This document shows positions 1 to 5,418 of a stretch of 6,011 nucleotides of DNA, in pieces (the stretch's first letter is position 1; every line of letters starts with the position of its first letter). This DNA is from Candidatus Acetothermia bacterium JdFR-50 (GTDB taxonomy: Bacteria > Bipolaricaulota > Bipolaricaulia > Bipolaricaulales > Bipolaricaulaceae): the NCBI GenBank assembly GCA_002010365.1, contig MTNL01000050.1, forward strand, positions 1 to 6,011, in the 5' to 3' direction. The position numbers and the translations under genes were made by a program. The notes beneath the pieces are model-generated. The model saw nothing but the letters and a program-made list of their open reading frames with translations. It ran no database searches and had not been told where the DNA came from.

Positions 1-166
1 CCCTCAAATCCACTAAGATCTCCCCCAATTTCTTGTCCCGCTCGAAATACTCCTCCAGGATGGATAGGACAACCGATGAGCGTGAACGCCTTTCCCTACG
101 AGCCTTCTCATCCACCAGTCGAATTAAATACTCATCTTCCTCACCGAAGTACAACGTTACTTGCAT
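1..166 (-). CDS. Ribbon-helix-helix (CopG/Arc-like) DNA-binding protein, N-terminal part
   Basis: An open frame starts at an ATG (166-164) and runs off the left edge after 55 residues, so the C-terminus is not visible. The order of elements fits a ribbon-helix-helix repressor: a short beta strand at residues 2-6 (QVTLYF), a first helix at about 9-26, the turn-and-helix start RSRSS at 27-31, and a second amphipathic helix at about 31-43 (VVLSILEEYFERD). Members bind DNA as dimers through the paired strands and usually repress their own or neighbouring genes, often in toxin-antitoxin or metabolic operons. The start is supported by a strong Shine-Dalgarno sequence AAGGAGG at 177-171, four bases from the ATG, and by a promoter further upstream. 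It is divergent from the HAD phosphatase gene. The regulator type is inferred from pattern; the target and any downstream partner gene cannot be seen. Confidence 0.7.
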   Translation of the reverse strand, partial: MQVTLYFGEEDEYLIRLVDEKARRERRSRSSVVLSILEEYFERDKKLGEILVDLR

Positions 167-219
167 CCCCCCTCCTTCACTCAACGGCTTATTTCCGCAG
201 TTATCCCACCTTCTTTCGA

Positions 220-248
220 TATATAAATAATCTGAATCCACCCGTCAA
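220..248 (-). promoter_or_regulatory. Promoter for the leftward ribbon-helix-helix gene
   Basis: Reading leftward, TTGACG (248-243) matches five of six positions of the sigma-70 -35 box. It is followed after exactly 17 bases by TATATA (225-220), which matches four of six -10 positions within a very AT-rich stretch. Transcription would start near 213, leaving a leader of about 45 bases before the ATG at 166. It is the best-formed sigma-70 site in the spacer. Confidence 0.5.
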
Positions 249-263
249 GGATAGAAAACAACT

Positions 264-275
264 GTTGCTAGCAAC
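264..275. repeat. Perfect 12-base palindrome, candidate operator
   Basis: GTTGCTAGCAAC is a perfect inverted repeat with no spacer. It lies in the spacer between the divergent regulator and HAD genes, 16 bases upstream of the leftward -35 box. Ribbon-helix-helix proteins commonly bind short palindromes near their own promoters, so this is a reasonable operator candidate. No second copy is visible nearby, which weakens the case. Confidence 0.35.
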
Positions 276-321
276 CGAAAAGTTATTACTCTTTGGACGA
301 GAATATCGGTAAGCGGATACT

Positions 322-327
322 GGAGGA
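322..327 (+). promoter_or_regulatory. Ribosome binding site that decides the HAD start
   Basis: GGAGGA lies 7 bases before the GTG at 335-337, ideal spacing. The same reading frame stays open further upstream to a TTG at 293, but that codon has no such site, so GTG 335 is preferred. I see no convincing rightward promoter between 249 and 322. Confidence 0.7.
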
Positions 328-334
328 GAAGCCT

Positions 335-1081
335 GTGCGCTTTGCTTTGGGTACTGTTGAATACCGCGTTAAAGCTTTTATCTTTGACAAGGATGGAACT
401 CTTTTGTCCCTCCACCATTGGACCGCAATTATGTTGGCCCGCAGGAATGCTCTTGTCCGATCCTTCGCCCTGCCGACCCACGTTCAGGAAAAGGTCCTGA
501 TCGCTATGGGTGTAGATCCCGAGCTAGAACAACCTCATCCCAATGGGGCTATACATCGGCCACGCCAAGAAACGGAGGAGAAGGTGGCTGCAATATTGAG
601 CGAGACGCTTTGTTCATCCTTTCCCGTGGTCTTAGCAGCGGTCAAAAGAATCTTCGCCGCCGTGGACCGAGGGTTTCCCTGGCATCGCTATCTTCGCCCG
701 ACTCCTGGCGCAGTGGATCTCCTCAAAGACATAAAGCGTGCCGGAGGCAAAGTAGGAGTCCTAACACACGATTCCACCGCGCCCACGAGGCTCCATCTCC
801 AGCACGCGGGGTTCGATAGGCTGGTCGACGCGGTGATCGGTCTCGACATAGCGCCTGCTCCCAAACCCGACCCACGGGGAGTGTTTCTTGCCTGCAAATT
901 TCTCGGCGTTGAACCTCACGAAACCGTCATCGTGGGCGATGGACCCGAAGACATAAGGGCTGGAAAGGCCGCGGGATGCCTTCTCACCATCGGCGTGCTT
1001 ACTGGCAAAGGGAGTTCGTATGAGCTCTCCGAAGCGGATCATCTTTTGAGAACCTTGAAGGAAATAAGGATCTCCGCTTAA
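335..1081 (+). CDS. HAD-superfamily hydrolase, phosphoglycolate phosphatase-like
   Basis: This encodes a 248-residue cytoplasmic hydrolase of the haloacid dehalogenase superfamily, most likely a Mg-dependent phosphatase. All four catalytic motifs are visible. Motif I is FDKDGTL with nucleophile D18 and acid/base D20. Motif II is GVLTHDS with T144. Motif III is the lysine K177 in APKPDP. Motif IV is VGDGPEDIRAG with D202 and D206. A helical cap fills about residues 26-120, between motifs I and II, as in subfamily IA enzymes such as phosphoglycolate phosphatase (usually about 220 residues). The substrate cannot be read from the sequence. GTG 335 is chosen as start because of the strong GGAGGA before it; a TTG at 293 would add 14 residues. 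The gene is divergent from the ribbon-helix-helix gene and converges on uppP, sharing the four bases of its stop region. Confidence 0.85.
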   Translation: MRFALGTVEYRVKAFIFDKDGTLLSLHHWTAIMLARRNALVRSFALPTHVQEKVLIAMGVDPELEQPHPNGAIHRPRQETEEKVAAILSETLCSSFPVVLAAVKRIFAAVDRGFPWHRYLRPTPGAVDLLKDIKRAGGKVGVLTHDSTAPTRLHLQHAGFDRLVDAVIGLDIAPAPKPDPRGVFLACKFLGVEPHETVIVGDGPEDIRAGKAAGCLLTIGVLTGKGSSYELSEADHLLRTLKEIRISA

Positions 1082-1848
1082 CCCCAGACGAGGACCCACA
1101 AACCTAATCCAAAACAGTATAGGGCGAAGAGAAAAAGTTTGCCCCGAAAAAGGAAAGCCAGAAGGAACTTTATCGCTAAAAGACCGCTGGCAAGGGCTGC
1201 TACCCCTCCGAGTAACATCCCCAAAGCCTCTCCTACTCCAATTTGCCCGACCCCTTCCCCTATGGAAAAAAGTCCTGCCCCCGCAATGGCAGGAATCGCT
1301 AGAAGGAACGAAAATCTGGCCGCTTCTTTTACATCCACCCCTAAGAGTATCCCGATGGAGATGGTGATCCCCGATCGGGATATCCCGGGAAAGAGGGCCA
1401 TTGCCTGTGCGAGGCCCACAACCAAGGAACTGAAAAAATCCAATCCCCCATGCTTTTTGCGCCGCAAGGTCCATTCAGCGGCCAGAAGGAAGGTCCCAGT
1501 CACCATTAGGAGTGCCCCCGCCACCCGCACGGAGGAAAAAGCCCGTTCCACTTCAGCACGAAAAAGGAATCCGAAAACTGCCACGGGAATCGTACCTGCT
1601 ATAAGCAGAATCAAGTATCGCCGGCTCTCCCAATCTCCTTTCAGCACCCCTCGCGCGAGTTCAAAAAGGGACTTTCGAAAGTAGATCAACACTGCAAGTA
1701 GTGTCCCCAAATGCAAAACTCCCTCGAGTATGGTGCCAGGAAGCCTGAGACCGAAGAAGGCTTTAGCGAATACTAGATGTGCCGAACTGCTCACAGGAAG
1801 GAATTCGGTGAGTCCCTGAATAAGGCCGAGGAGAAGGTAACGTCCCAT
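1078..1848 (-). CDS. uppP: Undecaprenyl-diphosphatase (UppP/BacA)
   Basis: This is an integral membrane enzyme of 256 residues that dephosphorylates undecaprenyl diphosphate, recycling the lipid carrier for peptidoglycan and other wall polymers. Overproduction of the family gives bacitracin resistance. Both signature regions are present. The first is GLTEFLPVSSSAHL at residues 12-25, with E15, S21 and H24 matching the catalytic residues E21, S27 and H30 of the E. coli enzyme. The second is FPGISRSG at 153-160 with R158. The glutamate equivalent to E. coli E17 is Gln here (Q11), a substitution I believe is common in homologues. Several hydrophobic helices span the rest, including 41-57, 79-97, 108-124, 180-197 and 236-255. 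The start is 7 bases after the redoxin stop codon, within a hairpin and with only a weak ribosome site, so its translation is probably coupled to that of the redoxin gene. Confidence 0.93.
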   Translation of the reverse strand: MGRYLLLGLIQGLTEFLPVSSSAHLVFAKAFFGLRLPGTILEGVLHLGTLLAVLIYFRKSLFELARGVLKGDWESRRYLILLIAGTIPVAVFGFLFRAEVERAFSSVRVAGALLMVTGTFLLAAEWTLRRKKHGGLDFFSSLVVGLAQAMALFPGISRSGITISIGILLGVDVKEAARFSFLLAIPAIAGAGLFSIGEGVGQIGVGEALGMLLGGVAALASGLLAIKFLLAFLFRGKLFLFALYCFGLGLWVLVWG

Positions 1849-1860
1849 CCCGACGTTACC
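1836..1860 (-). promoter_or_regulatory. Hairpin enclosing the uppP start codon
   Basis: GGTAACGTC (1836-1844) and GACGTTACC (1852-1860) are perfect 9-base inverted repeats separated by 7 bases. In the leftward mRNA the loop is GGGAUGG, which contains the uppP AUG, and the 5' arm contains the UAA stop of the redoxin gene. Such a structure would limit independent initiation at uppP until a ribosome finishing the upstream gene opens it. The repeat is seen directly; the control role is inferred. Confidence 0.5.
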
Positions 1861-3550
1861 CCAGGAGCACTAAGAAAAGCAGCAAAATGAGGGCTCCAGC
1901 GCCGGCGATGAGGAACCAGGAAACCCCGGAGTGTGCAGCCTTCGGGTCCCCTCCCAGCTCTACCTCCGGGATCTCTGACGCTGTAGCCTCCGTTCCTGAC
2001 ATATTAACTATGAGAATAAAAAACGTTTTTTGAGTGAATTTGAAGCAAACATCTTCGCTAGGACAGTAAGAATATGAGACTTCTACCTTGGTGGAATACT
2101 TTCCGGCACCAAGTGGCTGAAGTCGAAGAGGAACCGAAAGGAAAATCCTTTCACCTGCTCCCAACTCCCCAACCGTCTTCGGCTCAGCAGTGGCCCCAGG
2201 TGGGAGATCCGACAATTTCACTACGAGCTCTTTGGCTTCATATGTCGAGGCGTTCTCCAGCTTTATTCTTAAAGGAACCGTGCCTTCAAATCCCTCAGAG
2301 ACGGAGATCTTCGCCGGGACTTCCACCGAAAGGATAGGGCTTGGGGAGGCATGGGCTTCCCCTCCGCTCCCCACATCCCTTCCCTTGTCTTCCAGCTCAA
2401 GCGCCCCGAACAGTTCTTCGACCTTCTCTTTGACCTCTTCCTCTGCCAGGCCTAGCCATTTCCCCCTAATCACCCCCTCTTGATCGATAAGGTACAAGGT
2501 GGGGATCGCCTGAACACGAAACAGTTTGGCCAACTCGCTATCGTAACCTTTGCCATCCCAATATTGAGGCCAAGGAAGCTCAAAATGCTCGATGAACGCC
2601 AGGGCTTGTTCCCGCGAGAGGTCGAGGTTAATCCCGATGATCTCAAGTCCTCGATCATGGTAAGCATCATAAAGCGCTTTCATTTTCGGCGTCGCTACCA
2701 CACAGGGAAGACACCAGCTGGCCCAGAAATCCAGAAGCACCACTTTGCCCCGATATTGTGCGAGGCTCACCTCTTTCCCTCGCAAGCTTTTGAAGGAGAA
2801 TTCGGGGGCTTTAGCCCCGATATAAAGAGGAACCTTGGGGGGCACATATTCCGTGGGAATCACCTTAATGATGCTTCCATCCGTGGAGACTTCAGCTACT
2901 TTGAACGAGCTCTTCCCGATGGTGAAAGGCTCATCCATCGCGAAGGACTCATGTCCCCCTTCCCCGCCCCGCAACACTCCATCACCGTCCACGTCCACCA
3001 CGTAAAAGTCCGCCTCATCGCCGTAATTTCCGTTCACATCAGCATCAACCAGGACAACCTTGTAAGATCCGCCCGCCAATTCGAGTAATCCTTCCATGGC
3101 CGTTTGTCCGATAAGGAAAAGGAACCCCCGTCCCGCCGGCCAAACAACCGAAAGCTCATATGGCTTATCATGTACAGTAAACTTAAGCTGCCATAGCCAT
3201 TCTTCCGGCGATAGCGGAGTTCCCAAATGGCCTTCTGACTCAGAAAACACGCTATCCCCATCGAAATCCACAGCCAAATAGGGGGAGTTATCGGTAAGAA
3301 CCGCGAACATCAAGGGATACTCATCTCCTCCTAGCTCCAGAAGCCCAAAGAGGGCCATGGCGGGCTCGGGGCCCTGCCGTTTCAATGGACGTTCCAAGGA
3401 AGCATAGAGCCGAAACACCCTTTTGCCCGCGGCCCAAGTCCCAAGCTCATACGCCGGCACCGGTGAAAGCGAGACCGTGATTTCATCGGCAGCCAGGGAA
3501 AGGATGGTAAGTCCCACAAGGAAAAACGTGACAACCAAGGGAACTTTCAT
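1856..3550 (-). CDS. Secreted, membrane-anchored TlpA-like thioredoxin with C-terminal beta-sandwich
   Basis: This encodes 564 residues acting outside the cytoplasm. A signal peptide covers about 1-21 (hydrophobic core, then SLAA-DE). Residues 22-235 are a beta-rich region with two EF-hand-like loops: D95/D97/D99/E106 and D186/D188/D190/E197, with an Asp/Asn-rich stretch at 169-180. Residues 242-383 are a TlpA/ResA-type thioredoxin domain: APEFSF at 248-253, active site WCLPC with C280 and C283, and the cis-proline P350 in QAIPTLY. After an acidic/Gly-rich linker, residues 405-516 look like an Ig-type or NEW3-type beta sandwich holding C496 and C502. A membrane helix at about 544-563 ends the protein. 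There are only four cysteines, in two pairs. The likely role is thiol-disulfide reduction in the envelope; the partner is unknown. The ATG at 3550 follows AAAGGGG at 3563-3557. The gene lies between gltX and uppP on the same strand. Confidence 0.85.
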   Translation of the reverse strand: MKVPLVVTFFLVGLTILSLAADEITVSLSPVPAYELGTWAAGKRVFRLYASLERPLKRQGPEPAMALFGLLELGGDEYPLMFAVLTDNSPYLAVDFDGDSVFSESEGHLGTPLSPEEWLWQLKFTVHDKPYELSVVWPAGRGFLFLIGQTAMEGLLELAGGSYKVVLVDADVNGNYGDEADFYVVDVDGDGVLRGGEGGHESFAMDEPFTIGKSSFKVAEVSTDGSIIKVIPTEYVPPKVPLYIGAKAPEFSFKSLRGKEVSLAQYRGKVVLLDFWASWCLPCVVATPKMKALYDAYHDRGLEIIGINLDLSREQALAFIEHFELPWPQYWDGKGYDSELAKLFRVQAIPTLYLIDQEGVIRGKWLGLAEEEVKEKVEELFGALELEDKGRDVGSGGEAHASPSPILSVEVPAKISVSEGFEGTVPLRIKLENASTYEAKELVVKLSDLPPGATAEPKTVGELGAGERIFLSVPLRLQPLGAGKYSTKVEVSYSYCPSEDVCFKFTQKTFFILIVNMSGTEATASEIPEVELGGDPKAAHSGVSWFLIAGAGALILLLFLVLLG

Positions 3551-3563
3551 TTTCGGCCCCTTT

Positions 3564-3581
3564 CTTAAAAACCTTTTTAAG
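3564..3581. repeat. 8-base inverted repeat upstream of the redoxin gene
   Basis: CTTAAAAA (3564-3571) and TTTTTAAG (3574-3581) are perfect inverted repeats separated by CC, in the 42-base gap between gltX and the redoxin gene, just upstream of the redoxin ribosome site. It is too AT-rich and tight-looped for a convincing leftward terminator, and no T-run follows it on that strand. An operator is possible. A TAAAAT box at 3600-3595, overlapping the gltX stop, could be a weak promoter upstream of it, but its -35 (TTCCCG) is poor. Confidence 0.4.
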
Positions 3582-3592
3582 TTTTTGTAGCC

Positions 3593-4903
3593 CTATTTTA
3601 CGTCCCCGCGGAGCCGGCGGGAAGCCGCCCGCAACCGTTCCACCACAAGCTCCTTACCCGCCAACGTCAGGAGATCGAAAAGCCCCGGCCCCACCGTCCT
3701 ACCGCTCGCCGCCACCCGGATAGGCTGCGCCACGTCCTTTAGCCGTAGGCCGAGCTCCGCCAGCTTCTCCCGGATGCATTCCTCCACCGCCTGGGGAGTG
3801 AACTCATACAGCCCTTCCAGCGCCGCAGCGATCTCCTCCAGGGGTGTGGCGATCTCCGGGACGAGGAACTTCTCCGCCCCTTCGGGCACGGGGAGCTCGC
3901 CGGGGAAGAGGAACCGGGCGGCGTGGGCCATGTCCACGAGGGTCTTATTACGCTCCCGCAGTAGTTCTGCCGCTCGCACCAACCTTTCCTTCCCCAGGGC
4001 CCGTACCTCTTCCTCCGTCGCCACTCCCTCTTGGACGATGTACTCCGCCAAAAGGTCTGCCAGGCGCCCTGGATCGGTCCGCCTTAACCACTCGTGGTTG
4101 AGCCAAAGGAGCTTGGCCTCGTCGAAGACGGCGGCGGCACTCCGCACCCCATTAAGGTCGAAATAACGGATTAGCTCCTCCCGGGTGAAGATCTCCTGGT
4201 CCCCGTGGGACCACCCCAGCCTGGCGAGGAAGTTGACCAGTGCCTCGGGAAGGAACCCCCGCCTCCGGTACTCCAACACCGACACGGCCCCGTGGCGCTT
4301 GGAGAGCTTGGTCCGATCCGGGCCGAGGATAAGGGGGATGTGGGCGAAAGAGGGGGGATCCCACCCCAACGCCTCGTAGATCCAGAGCTGCTTCGGAGTA
4401 TTGTTTAAATGCTCGTCTCCCCGGATGACGTGGGTCATCCCCATGTCATGGTCGTCCACCACGCAGGCGAAGTTATAGGTGGGAGTTCGATCGGAGCGCA
4501 GGATCACGAAATCCTTGAACTCGGAGTTGGAGAACTCCACCCGTCCGAGAATCAGGTCCTCCACCGCGGTGATCCCCGACCGGGGGGCCCTGAACCACAC
4601 CGCGCCCTCGGACTCGTAGGCGGCACCCTTGCTGAGGAGCTCCTCCGCGATCTCGCGGTGGCGCTCGAGTCGGTCCGTCTGGCGATAGTACTCGTCCCAG
4701 TCCAAGGTGAGCCAGTTCAGGGATTCCTTTATCTGATCTATGGCCTCCTCGGTGGAGCGGGTACGGTCGGTATCCTCGATCCTGAGGATGAACGTCCCCC
4801 CGTGGTGCCGAGCGAAGAGCCAGTTGAACAGGGCCGTCCGGGCCCCGCCCACGTGGAGGTAACCCGTGGGACTAGGCGCGAATCTTACTCTTACGTTCGA
4901 CAT
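3593..4903 (-). CDS. gltX: Glutamyl-tRNA synthetase, compact form
   Basis: This is a class I aminoacyl-tRNA synthetase that charges tRNA-Glu in the cytoplasm. The Rossmann catalytic domain starts at residue 1: FAPSPTGYLHVGGART (8-23) is the HIGH-type motif, and KLSKR (199-203) is the KMSKS motif. RIEDTD (41-46), TPTYNFACVVDDH (140-152) and THVIRGDEH (157-165) are family hallmarks. The alpha-helical anticodon-binding part covers about 290-436. The length of 436 is short against the usual 465-490. Compared with remembered family sequences, the segment after the KGAAY near residue 96 goes straight to WFRAP. It therefore lacks about 40 residues of the acceptor-binding insertion, which carries a Zn site in E. 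coli. A Gly/Pro-rich stretch after LDWDE (66-70) is also missing. The frame is intact and the hallmarks remain, so it should be active. The ATG at 4903 matches the canonical N-terminus but has no ribosome site nearby. Confidence 0.95.
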   Translation of the reverse strand: MSNVRVRFAPSPTGYLHVGGARTALFNWLFARHHGGTFILRIEDTDRTRSTEEAIDQIKESLNWLTLDWDEYYRQTDRLERHREIAEELLSKGAAYESEGAVWFRAPRSGITAVEDLILGRVEFSNSEFKDFVILRSDRTPTYNFACVVDDHDMGMTHVIRGDEHLNNTPKQLWIYEALGWDPPSFAHIPLILGPDRTKLSKRHGAVSVLEYRRRGFLPEALVNFLARLGWSHGDQEIFTREELIRYFDLNGVRSAAAVFDEAKLLWLNHEWLRRTDPGRLADLLAEYIVQEGVATEEEVRALGKERLVRAAELLRERNKTLVDMAHAARFLFPGELPVPEGAEKFLVPEIATPLEEIAAALEGLYEFTPQAVEECIREKLAELGLRLKDVAQPIRVAASGRTVGPGLFDLLTLAGKELVVERLRAASRRLRGDVK

Positions 4904-4912
4904 AGCCGATGG

Positions 4913-4940
4913 ATTTTAGCGTTTCCCCTCGGCCTTTAAA
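4913..4940 (-). promoter_or_regulatory. Candidate promoter giving a near-leaderless gltX transcript
   Basis: Reading leftward, TTTAAA (4940-4935; four of six -35 matches), a 16-base gap and TAAAAT (4918-4913; five of six -10 matches) stand directly before gltX. Transcription would begin within a few bases of the ATG at 4903, which fits the absence of a Shine-Dalgarno sequence. The -35 lies inside the perfect palindrome CCTTTAAAGG (4933-4942), a possible operator. The match is modest, and AT-rich boxes stand out by chance in GC-rich DNA. Confidence 0.35.
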
Positions 4941-4965
4941 GGACACTGTTCTTGCGCGTCACACG

Positions 4966-5418
4966 TCACCCCTTACCTTTTATAAGCCTCACCGGATCCC
5001 CCGGCCGAATCCTTCCCCCGGCCACCACGGCGGCGAACACCCCCACCCGGGGCATGATGCAATCCCCCGCCATCTCCCTGATGGCACAGCCCTCGTGGCA
5101 GGGCTTCCCGATTTGGGTCACCCGGAGGCGAACCTCCCCCACCTGGATCTCGTCCCCCACCTCCACGATGGCGAGGTCGAGCCCCTGGGTGGTGATGTTC
5201 TCGGCGAAGGCCCCGGGGGAGACCTGGACCCCGTGACGGGCCTCGAAGGCCCGGATCTCCGCCTGATCCAGGAGGCTCACTTCGCGCCCTGCGGTGCCGG
5301 CGTGGGCGTCCCCCACCACCCCCAGGCCCTCCCGGCACTCGATCTCCGGCACCGGGTGCTTGGGGGTGCCCTTCCGTTCGCTCACGTTCACCGAAATCAC
5401 CCGCGGTCCCTGATCCAT
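4966..5418 (-). CDS. MOSC-domain protein (molybdenum/tungsten cofactor-associated)
   Basis: This 150-residue protein consists almost entirely of one MOSC domain, the fold found in the C-terminus of Moco sulfurases and in small cofactor-linked proteins, often beside or fused to moa/mog genes. Visible family features are VNVSERKGTPK (10-20), VVGDAHAG (34-41), REVSLL (45-50), GAFAENITTQGL (69-80) and the segment IGKPCHEGC (103-111) with C107, the probable conserved sulfur-carrying cysteine. CIMPRVGVFA (120-129) and a GGRIRPGD end (134-141) follow. It overlaps the end of moaC by 22 bases. The chosen ATG at 5418 has GGAGGG upstream, slightly far. A GTG at 5400 is an alternative start: its GTGA would overlap the moaC TGA and it has AGGGA six bases before it. 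Either way translation is likely coupled to moaC. The exact biochemical role of stand-alone members is not established. Confidence 0.88.
   Translation of the reverse strand: MDQGPRVISVNVSERKGTPKHPVPEIECREGLGVVGDAHAGTAGREVSLLDQAEIRAFEARHGVQVSPGAFAENITTQGLDLAIVEVGDEIQVGEVRLRVTQIGKPCHEGCAIREMAGDCIMPRVGVFAAVVAGGRIRPGDPVRLIKGKG

Noticed and set aside
293..334. N-terminal extension of the HAD gene to TTG 293
   Set aside because: It has no ribosome site, while GTG 335 has an ideal one and places the DxDGT motif at the usual distance from the start.
1376..1387. Perfect 12-base palindrome CGGGATATCCCG
   Set aside because: It lies inside uppP over the codons of the conserved PGISRSG motif, so protein constraint and chance explain it.
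761..1474. Long leftward open frame opposite the HAD and uppP ends
   Set aside because: It has no recognisable domain, overlaps two confidently identified genes, and reads as a Cys/Arg/Gly-rich shadow frame.
2480..3088. 202-codon rightward frame inside the redoxin gene
   Set aside because: It is antisense to the thioredoxin and Ca-loop coding region, with no ribosome site support or family resemblance.
3564..3581. Intrinsic terminator for gltX
   Set aside because: On the leftward strand the AT-rich stem is not followed by a T-run and has almost no loop; the T-run is on the strand where no gene is read.
4957..4970. Tandem GTGACGT/GTGACGC repeat at the end of the MOSC gene
   Set aside because: Only two 6-7 base copies, one overlapping the stop codon; too short to separate from chance.
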